Source: Halorubrum laminariae | GTDB lineage: Archaea > Halobacteriota > Halobacteria > Halobacteriales > Haloferacaceae | Length of the DNA: 36,201 nucleotides | Direction of reading: 5' to 3' | Assembly (NCBI RefSeq): GCF_024494655.1 | Contig: NZ_JANHDL010000018.1 | Coordinates: forward strand, 1 to 36,201 | Part shown: piece after piece, positions 32,701 through 36,201 of the stretch | Numbering within the stretch: position 1 is the first letter of the stretch | Layout of the letters: the number at the start of each line of letters is the position of its first letter | The notes under the pieces: model-generated | Database searches by the model: none | Seen by the model: the letters and a program-made list of their open reading frames with translations, nothing else | Told to the model about the DNA's origin: nothing | Made by a program: the position numbers and the translations under genes

Positions 32701-33764
32701 TTCGTCATGTTCACCTCCTCGCCGGGGAGGTGTGCGAGGCCGGCGAGCTCGGAGACGTTGAGCGAGGTCTGGTCGTAGGAGAACTCGCGGGCGGCCGTCC
32801 GCCGAGCGAGTTCCTTGACGCCTTGCTCTTTGAACGCGAGCGGCAGGAGTGTCTGGCCGGTCTCCTCGTTGTGGTACTGTGAGGAGAAGACGCTCCCGAT
32901 GCCGTGGGCGTGGTGTTTCGCGATATCCGGTGAGGACGCGAACACGAGGAAGCGGATGTTGAGGTAGTACGCCTGCTTGCCCTCCTGATTGAGCACTTCC
33001 TCGGCGGCCCGCTTGTCTTTCGCGGAGGGGTCGTCGAGCCGTGGGTTCCAGTAACTCCCGTTGACACGGCCGTAGGTCAACCCATCGTTGATCTGGTCGG
33101 CGCTCCATTCGTGGGGCATGTGCCCTTCAGTCCAGTTGGGGCCTGCGGGTGTGAACACGAATTGGACGATCGCGACCTCGTTACTGTAGCCGACGAGTTC
33201 ACTCAGGGTGCTGCGAAGTGGATCCGTCTCGAAGGCGTCTGGCCCACTCGTCCCGCGGAGTGGCCGGTACTTGTGCTGTTCGAGTTCGAGTTTCCCTCCA
33301 GCGAGGTACATGCCGGGTTCGATCTCGGGGAAAGGTCTGTCAACGGGTTTGATCTCGGAGTTGGGGTAGAGCCCGGAGACTTGCTGGCGGAACTCCCGTT
33401 GGTGGATGCTGTCGGGAAGCCCCCAGTGGAACTTGACCGTCTCGTCGGTCAGGACCATCTCAAAGGAGAACTTCTTGGGCTGCTCAGCGAGGTTGAATCG
33501 CTGGGCGAGCTTGGAGTGCGAGACGCTCTCGTTGTGGAACCCGGCGATGAGTTCCTCAGCGTATTTGAGCCCGTCCTCCTTCTTGTGCGGGCGGACGCGG
33601 TTGAGGCTGCCGGCGTAGCCGTCAGCGGCCTCGGTGATCGTATCGACGAGGGCTTGGTCAATTTGCGGTGCGTCTGGCTCTCGGGTGCCGAGCTGATGGT
33701 GGCGTGGGCCTTTGAGCCAGTCTGGGAATGTATGGTCGTGGATATGGTCGAATGGGTGTAGCAT
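23733..33764 (-). CDS. giant VirD4/TraD-like coupling ATPase fused to DnaG-type primase
   Basis: This 3343-residue single ORF is acidic throughout. Residues 1-400 resemble the N-terminal part of conjugative TraD/TraG ATPases, including LNVSELAGLAHLPGEEV. The ATPase core (about 650-1010) has Walker A GSTGKGKST near 693, Walker B FFAIMDEFD near 941 and CLQNPSQVRD near 970. A nuclease-like region at about 1230-1400 shows SLPDAVAYPP...ITIEAETSTYKKPA. After acidic linkers, a DnaG-like region (about 2330-2620) has LFRGRYIFPYYDEDGKVAFFIGR, the TOPRIM motif TEGMADAITAHAHG near 2524 and DSDPP near 2570. The C-terminus (about 2850-3343) includes SENYFVVISDEQAYCHKRN and a D5-like winged helix (LRSAYNAWAQIN...YGVGGFASKFR). 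It overlaps the preceding small ORF as TAATG. I infer roles in plasmid transfer and strand priming. No relaxase or VirB4 is in the window. Confidence 0.88.
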   Translation of the reverse strand: MLHPFDHIHDHTFPDWLKGPRHHQLGTREPDAPQIDQALVDTITEAADGYAGSLNRVRPHKKEDGLKYAEELIAGFHNESVSHSKLAQRFNLAEQPKKFSFEMVLTDETVKFHWGLPDSIHQREFRQQVSGLYPNSEIKPVDRPFPEIEPGMYLAGGKLELEQHKYRPLRGTSGPDAFETDPLRSTLSELVGYSNEVAIVQFVFTPAGPNWTEGHMPHEWSADQINDGLTYGRVNGSYWNPRLDDPSAKDKRAAEEVLNQEGKQAYYLNIRFLVFASSPDIAKHHAHGIGSVFSSQYHNEETGQTLLPLAFKEQGVKELARRTAAREFSYDQTSLNVSELAGLAHLPGEEVNMTNVDWTRKGVGNRPPAQANRTAKPPDMRVNRDLSELGGEASAMASLSGGHTEETDTVGTDAPEEEDNIFMKGLGTLLRFFFDDTTDSDDGDDGPTKTVDIDSSPEKQEAFNELYRQFIHGELTREKIKSQYNDNVADNLIRKFQNRRADELGIDLDELDAREDVFDAPGARTTPDEEETPATDVDESDTGSSTKSQTPSGPDTPPEDAEGVTDLPATPDDDLPETTDDSTGPPSPYTRGRENPAHHQHYTYDQSDTDVQLRREPGLQRYFPFELTATASGKGRAQDGDVFAGFDVRDRLVHSHTHHPDEPIWLGYDNNPMDGIREIGLEPFSWFRHMTIFGSTGKGKSTTLNMMMNQIARKDHGFVFIDPKGDTVDDLITQLPDERMDDIVWIEPGSETYDQVAGINFLEPGDCETEIEFNREVESIINDLRAVLRGGEYWGPKMEGITSNIGRAMIRSRRKFTLVDMYYVLADNESRAKFSNVVSQEGMSFIHEYTTKIAEMDVEEIDPVLRRIQDWVEDPVSRGIVTHRDGTINLSHAVEEGKIILVRNTVRSDEIRKVVSTGIMRRVWSTIRKREKVEEADREPFFAIMDEFDDIASENMALDKMLSKARSGKMGVITCLQNPSQVRDIAPQTLKQMFGNTDTLLSFGVTEVDDARIIAERFDDDSIDSGTLMSLPAYTALTTISTMDEDGPMRSDPLAPDTFAPYPARRTPEEAEEIIGENLNEYGVDALEQNLDESEHALMHLGGENDLTKCFLEAVWSKQIRENALDALPGNYETLEPAPALNINPPEMQDGETLTVSVEEVNEGFHRRTSTGFEELPDGVLVDREYVELVDEEVEEEADNIRGTGGTPAGQVRISDPETELSITDKGIRSVLEQADEDWRPETEKHNEVIRRAFVILSATGMEVTVVHQDHETSLPDAVAYPPIDESVDTKQASRLLEQFKAEYPIAAELSGGGAITIEAETSTYKKPARTLENLARSVRNGRKAMFITPEMEAKDRTAPAARVDHILSDPMFIRDHLRMRPNEDADDAGDITERDPMPLYYNKTDYLQLGTPTDGQRKHALIENGKQAVWVNTEDDTITLFNGMAGAKKGTLRMDEGFGSTNAFNAWCRYDEHNNEWVVYPDGEPQRYRTLDDLRDDWQLVYEPFVPEREFEEIPGEDQWEIIQTSLPDFLSPADKADDDAQTDADIDDPPDDSEPAPDADEEVSDDTTTDEDVADDDSSDDPASQEPETYTNVEEIPEQAALTRDEEAADDDDLDISLNRAGFTREAVPILDRVLTDKLPNNTDTHTGESVTGGEQYATIPDEALESIIPEKYMSVYRAMAALDIGENARDPVGIHDDDSSGEGETPATDEAETPDGEPDPDVDTTVDEDDPFGVDDDSAGPVGILEEDDEGDEETSPIDAVTFTYAAAMTNLSTYYIANSDTVDEDSSPSDIDIDYDAVTDRFGAKDPTDAAFWQEVWDSANVNQTEAIFRDNLPGALRYGPGIRGTQAADAIRIGLAEEELVPAGDDAVRLPGPRDAYEDYLTEEEVAEMQRRDSWVPVWDALGRDHDEGLTVPRIILAIPLEYDFEEPMAQAAIGAGVDAGVIKEEGKKIVLGDQTIPTFWDAVLDVLEATPHEPLTEAEVTIALRRHHGLDTEKISETTEAARNHGAVYRDDETDHFKINTPRDEKGPEIDPVAFDRDTYPPTDDDESDPDSDSDDDSGGDDSDDDPDGGDTPTGTTDEKTSEQTGENTDQQTSEQTGENTDDHADTDEGGETPATDDGEEASPTPTDADAESDEPDTASTSEDSSPDTQTTNSPSESGDGSAARTGAHSEAGDTDDTDTTPDAETDTGSDDDGETDTAPDTTETESGSDDTDGAQSDADETRRVGQTAAGEPRAEPNSTLVDADPEDLRLSPTPDLGAVQACLEEAARFFHSQLDTTIDQNATWNDEQAFEAGYRKPETPREYFTALDEPDPAYPVEQDPEAADAMPPNEDAQTSGIQSTEDAADNTGEPEDFAAADQPYQFLGANHRGWNDELVADKQLGWAPAFGKDLFFHLESEGFSHHTMLATGLFTKPTDAYGENEEGEGYVDYTTLDDPDNPNDLSCLFRGRYIFPYYDEDGKVAFFIGRQPDFDTEYGTHPEDFTKGKYAKLATTKNYTIVDEPIYGRETIVEGEPLAITEGMADAITAHAHGIPCISPVTKTFKMKHRDVLADIVKRREIPDVYFLQDSDPPKRVVLAEEDRDHDERRCERDMALRELFCTGEFPGDEMFTRKLVVEAARDGTLQDKLDDQDLRVAPPADADVDAEEQTPVTAEEVPVHLLETDGEFRATGPISEVIELHQHGPGVDSAVNMGRVLDTHTPSPDDTFTGSVRASAEVYREEVLNGDADPVEDNDELWETVAARLGAIDVDTETDAATESADEDGQASLVPDDEPEYTDYGGTNVWLIELPQFGDEKRDLDDFLQEGWLALTPPADWALRLSLGNTPVPPDDVTANLDPAPAWMQALADRADPVGEYPTGMAPDSLGFPTANDLPQTVGTITVDGSAADLPIYDPYIIPSDPDADRDEIAATHRWPVSDLDTLRSAGKMAQPMPQSPDVYPPLSLFGFIPTIHPSQHPAATGSIGGLESNPESQMDVDPQEIKARVEKGDYRELTGSHNPLWTLDLRDLGLTPGSRGNNPFGHFGDSENYFVVISDEQAYCHKRNAVYNFQHFALCDMGKRDPKYSASGQNLDDLEYLHLWTYARQNNLIPEHTPIPLKGLVGYAIEHDFCEADDLEQFDGSKEDSEGDDDESDGDSGGSNTAGKRALKLPDDVYFPVLKDIEETTGYTPARLADSNRSGGDDGDESSEPADAPEVDTASIALDTMMDRYGTLVTDDGFPHPMVQFANILLEIEDDLDQARKDDGATPVSDLRSAYNAWAQINTHKLVKETDVTADELDLSTYGVGGFASKFRAELGISPTSKKVSLDGRGRAKCWLGLELTDPGKKLVDLEDKFPIEE
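27442..27508. repeat. in-frame 36-nt tandem repeat inside the giant gene
   Basis: A 31-bp stretch starting TCAGTATTCTCTCC occurs at 27442-27472 and again at 27478-27508, a period of 36 nt. It encodes two copies of TSEQTGENTD in the acidic linker near residues 2086-2108. In-frame period and location suggest slippage in a disordered linker. Confidence 0.8.
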
Positions 33765-34030
33765 TAGCTACCCCCACATTTGACCAAAGTTACTGCTGGA
33801 TCGATGTCACGATCTTCTATTTTACAACTGTCTATATGGTTAGTTATTGGACCTTTGCTGTCCCCTGCGCCCGACTGTTGGTTTGGTGTTGATTTCTCTA
33901 TCTTATCGCTAGGCGACCTATCACGGCCAAAAGTGTCAATTTTGTATTTTTCCCTGTCCGATCCGCCGGAGTTATGATCTCTCAGTCTCGTACCCGCAAT
34001 TGCGGGCGTAGTTGTCAGTAGCATTTTCAT
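33764..34030 (-). CDS. possible small upstream ORF of the giant gene
   Basis: An 88-residue ORF starts at ATG 34030 and its TAA overlaps the giant gene's ATG as TAATG, an arrangement often used for coupled translation. The product (MKMLLTTTPAIAGTRLRDH...) has no recognised motif, balanced rather than acidic composition and a more AT-rich sequence than the giant gene. It may be a real leader gene or a long 5' leader read by chance. The strongest point in its favour is the overlap. Confidence 0.4.
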   Translation of the reverse strand: MKMLLTTTPAIAGTRLRDHNSGGSDREKYKIDTFGRDRSPSDKIEKSTPNQQSGAGDSKGPITNHIDSCKIEDRDIDPAVTLVKCGGS

Positions 34031-34057
34031 TTGCCGACGTCCGCGTCGTGGGGGCCG

Positions 34058-34085
34058 CGGGCAACGTGTTGCAGCACGTTGCCCG
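34058..34085. repeat. perfect 11-bp inverted repeat upstream of the giant operon
   Basis: CGGGCAACGTG (34058-34068), loop TTGCAG, then CACGTTGCCCG (34075-34085). It lies 28-55 nt upstream of the ATG at 34030. It could be an operator for the transfer operon or a structured transfer signal. Confidence 0.65.
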
Positions 34086-34235
34086 ATCGGCCTTCGCGTC
34101 TGCTGACGAAGACTTGCTAACTTCGCCGAGATATTTGTCGGCAGATCAAAGGATCACAGTCTGGTAGATTAAATGCTTGTGTGACATGGGCATGACATTT
34201 GTGTCAATCAATAACACGAATCTACTTTGATGCAC

Positions 34236-34460
34236 CTACTTTATTGGATCTATCAAAATGCTTAGATATTTACAGATCCTGTTTGACTTCCTCCTCCGCG
34301 CCCTGCCGAGCCGATCTCCGACCTGTATCAATCGGTTAGTGAGCCGTTTGTCACCGAACTCGGCAGACTGGAACTCCTTTTGAATCTTACCAGAAACATC
34401 AGTCTGGCACAGTTCTGGCTCGTCTAGATCAATCCGCCGGCTTCGTGAACCGCTCTGCAT
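34236..34460 (-). pseudogene. IS4-family (Tn5-like) transposase, N-terminal fragment
   Basis: The 74-residue ORF contains KEFQSAEFGDKRLTNRLIQVGDRLGRA. This matches the N-terminal DNA-binding domain of IS4-type DDE transposases (E-x-G-D-x-R-L...RL). After about residue 55 it diverges and stops, so the catalytic core is lost. Low GC fits a decayed insertion. No terminal repeats were identified. Confidence 0.6.
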
Positions 34461-34555
34461 CTTGGTCTCTTTCTCGACAAACTACAGCGATAGGAGTTGT
34501 GGGTAAGAGACAGACCTGAAGGTGTGGGTATTTTCCTTGTATTCTATAATTCCAA

Positions 34556-35224
34556 TCAGTCTAGACGGTCAAGCGAGCCATGGAGTTCCTCGTTCTGAAT
34601 ATGGGTGCAGAACTGTGCGCAGAGCCGACAGCAGTCCGCGGCATCGGAAAACGTGCGAACACTGGCGTCCCAGCGTGCGTGGACGGCACCAAGCATCGCA
34701 CTACGAACTGTTGGTTCGGTCGCGACCATGACCCGTCGCGTACGCGTTGGTGGCGTCGCATCGGTCGCCGGCCCCTGCATCCCCGTCGTCGACAGAAGAT
34801 CCTCAAGGACGCTTCCGACCTCGATTCCGACACCGAGGTTGTCGCCGACCTGTGGGGCGATGAAGATCGTCGCATTACTCGCCTGCGCAAGGGCGATACT
34901 CTGTGTGGCGGCATTCATCTCGTCGAGCGGGATCCCCACGTCGATTGCCAGAAATGCATTGAAGCCGCGATCGCGGAGGCAGTCCCGCGTTTCCTGCAGG
35001 AGCCGCAAGACATCGTCTTCGGCGTACTCGCCGGTGGTCTCGTCCCACGTCGCAAACGATGGGGCATCGGTTTTGACATCGGCGTCCGCCGGGAGTAGCG
35101 CGTCAACGTCGAATGTCCGGTATGGGCCCATCAAATAGACGAGAAACTGTTCCCGTCGGACGGGAGCGAGCGCGTCTGAATCACCGGCGGCGCGGGGGAG
35201 GTTGTCGATAATCCGTTGCCGCAT
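34556..35224 (-). CDS. DUF7509-like protein (nucleoside deoxyribosyltransferase-like pattern)
   Basis: This 222-residue protein contains EQFLVYLMGPYRTFDVDALL (about 26-45), DDVLRLLQETRDCLRDRGFNAFLAIDVGIPLDEMNAATQSIALAQASNATIFIAPQVGDNLGVGIEVGSVLE and a Cys pair near the end (CCRLCAQFC). The YLMGPY start and GxGxExG turn resemble the nucleoside 2-deoxyribosyltransferase/TIR-related Rossmann layout, and the whole matches what I recall of haloarchaeal DUF7509 proteins. Substrate and role are unknown. The ATG at 35224 lies 26-36 nt below a good TATA box. It is divergent from a winged-helix gene with a palindrome between them, so that protein may regulate it. Confidence 0.72.
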   Translation of the reverse strand: MRQRIIDNLPRAAGDSDALAPVRREQFLVYLMGPYRTFDVDALLPADADVKTDAPSFATWDETTGEYAEDDVLRLLQETRDCLRDRGFNAFLAIDVGIPLDEMNAATQSIALAQASNATIFIAPQVGDNLGVGIEVGSVLEDLLSTTGMQGPATDATPPTRTRRVMVATEPTVRSAMLGAVHARWDASVRTFSDAADCCRLCAQFCTHIQNEELHGSLDRLD

Positions 35225-35249
35225 TCAACTCGTCGATTGGGAACAGTAG

Positions 35250-35260
35250 TATATAAATAT
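35250..35260 (-). promoter_or_regulatory. TATA box of DUF7509-like gene
   Basis: TATATAAATAT on the plus strand reads ATATTTATATA on the minus strand, 26-36 nt upstream of the ATG at 35224. Spacing fits a leaderless transcript. Confidence 0.6.
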
Positions 35261-35297
35261 CGGTGTTTTCAAGAATATTCTAGTCGAGAATGACTAA

Positions 35298-35318
35298 GTA
35301 CGTGGCGTTGCAACGTAC
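35298..35318. promoter_or_regulatory. palindromic operator candidate
   Basis: GTACGT...ACGTAC flanks the perfect palindrome CGTTGCAACG (35306-35315). It ends 17 nt before the ATG of the winged-helix gene at 35336, in the divergent intergenic region, so it is a good candidate for autoregulation. Confidence 0.5.
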
Positions 35319-35335
35319 AACCTGAGACACCCCAA

Positions 35336-35728
35336 ATGTCTGAAACCGATCGCCAGCCAACAGAGGAGGTTCGCCAGCCGGAGCCGCCGCTTCCCGAAGA
35401 CAGCGGGCTGACGCTCGCGGAGTATCTTGCTATGCAACAGGCGATTGGCCACCCGACACGGTTTCGGATCCTCCGCACGCTCGTCGCCAACGACGAACTG
35501 AGTGCTGCCGATCTCAAATCCGCGGTCGATGCCCAATCACACAATTTCCACTACCATCTCGACGAACTGGTCGATGTCGGACTCGTCGACAAGCGCCAGC
35601 GACGGACCGCTGACAGTCAAGGCTTCTATACGTACTATCGGCCAACAGCGATGGGACGCGGCATCCTTGAGCACGGTGTTGAGGAGCTGATGCGTCGTGA
35701 ACGCGAGTTTAACGACGCTTATTTTTGA
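35336..35728 (+). CDS. ArsR/HTH_20-type winged-helix regulator
   Basis: This 130-residue protein has an acidic, Pro-rich tail (1-25). A winged helix follows at about 30-115: LAEYLAMQQAIGHPTRFRILRTLVANDELSAADLKSAVDAQSHNFHYHLDELVDVGLVDKRQR, then a wing ending FYTYYRPTAMGRGILEHG. This is the ArsR/HTH_20 form common in haloarchaea. There are no metal-binding cysteines, so it is not a classic metal sensor. It is divergent from the DUF7509-like gene, and the palindrome at 35298-35318 is its likely binding site. Ligand is unknown. Confidence 0.82.
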   Translation: MSETDRQPTEEVRQPEPPLPEDSGLTLAEYLAMQQAIGHPTRFRILRTLVANDELSAADLKSAVDAQSHNFHYHLDELVDVGLVDKRQRRTADSQGFYTYYRPTAMGRGILEHGVEELMRREREFNDAYF

Positions 35729-35891
35729 GATATTTGATTCGACAACTACTGATACCACAGAGAAAATGTCCAGCGCCGAGTACGCGCCTAGAAGTGAATT
35801 CCACTAGCGAGTAGACAGCAAGTGACGCGCCGTCGTGGCCGGGACGATGCATACGTGGATTAACCCGATAATATTGACTCTGATGCGCTAG

Positions 35892-36090
35892 TCAGACACT
35901 GTGGTCGATGTACTTCGCTTCCCATTCGGCCCGTGCCTCAATCTCTCTGGTGCCTCGGCGGGTAGTCGTGTACTCGTTCGTTCGTCGATCGCGCTGACTT
36001 TTTTCGACAAGTCCTTTCTCAACAAGCGTGTCGAGATTCGGATAAAGACGCCCATGGTGGATCTCTTTTTCATATACCCTGTTGCACGTT
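35892..36090 (-). pseudogene. PadR-family regulator remnant
   Basis: The minus strand ending at TGA 35892-35894 reads YEKEIHHGRLYPNLDTLVEKGLVEKSQRDRRTNEYTTTRRGTREIEARAEWEAKYIDHSV. This is the recognition helix, wing and C-terminal end of a haloarchaeal PadR protein (HHGRLYPNLDTLVEKGLV is diagnostic). Upstream the frame is closed by a TGA at 36091-36093, and I could not find the missing first 30-40 residues in any frame to the window edge. The 5' end was therefore lost, probably at an insertion or deletion junction near 36085. Confidence 0.65.
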
Positions 36091-36201
36091 CAAAATTAGT
36101 TCGCCGGACGGGGCGGGCAGAGCTGAAACCGACCACCACTCAGCTGTGCTGACCCAATGATGGTACGTTTCTTGACAGACGGGGCTGAATGAACCAGAGA
36201 A

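Noticed and set aside
1..36201. tRNA or rRNA genes
   Set aside because: No T-loop plus cloverleaf pattern or rRNA-like conserved stretch was noticed by eye. A covariance search would be decisive.

Overview
The window looks like part of a large haloarchaeal (class Halobacteria) plasmid or integrated plasmid. The main clues are very acidic proteins, TATA boxes about 25-30 nt upstream of start codons (leaderless genes), several haloarchaea-specific winged-helix regulators, an Orc1/Cdc6 initiator beside origin-recognition-box repeats, an IS1341-type TnpB element, and a giant conjugation/replication protein. No rRNA, tRNA or CRISPR array was seen. The species cannot be told from the sequence.

Layout. 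(a) 1-7190: a minus-strand cluster with a winged-helix gene (7156-6620), then three overlapping genes that look like an AddB-type protein split in two (6504-5683, 5686-4421) and an AddA/RecB-type helicase-nuclease (4428-889), then a DUF7342-like regulator (760-239). (b) 7470-10205: a large lower-GC REC-GAF-PAS histidine kinase. (c) 10229-15172: a defence/toxin-antitoxin and IS zone. It holds two TumE/TumA-like modules whose toxins are both broken but whose antitoxins are intact, each ending at an IS200/IS605-type terminal stem-loop. Between them is a Panacea-like gene followed 4 nt later by a PIN-domain gene. A solo tnpB element follows. (d) 15284-17051: orc1/cdc6 and its origin repeats. (e) 17675-19360: a Gdx/SugE-type SMR exporter and a threonine-synthase-like enzyme. 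(f) 19508-23732: a gene-poor stretch with four small minus-strand genes, three of which begin with a similar palindrome-plus-TATA promoter, two identical T-tract terminators, and a cluster of long palindromic repeats. (g) 33764-23733: a single 3343-residue ORF combining a VirD4/TraD-like coupling ATPase, a nuclease-like domain, a DnaG-type TOPRIM primase and a D5-like winged-helix tail. (h) 34030-36201: a possible leader ORF, a strong hairpin, an IS4-family transposase fragment, a divergent DUF7509-like/winged-helix pair and a PadR remnant.

How it fits together. Orc1/Cdc6 and its boxes would start replication. The giant ATPase-primase could move and prime plasmid DNA, possibly acting at the palindromic repeats beyond its 3' end. 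The AddAB-like cassette would process DNA ends, in repair or in competition with phage. The toxin-antitoxin modules would aid maintenance. These roles are inferred from domain content. The most unusual items are the fused coupling ATPase-primase, the Panacea-like/PIN pair, and the 22993-23436 repeat cluster.
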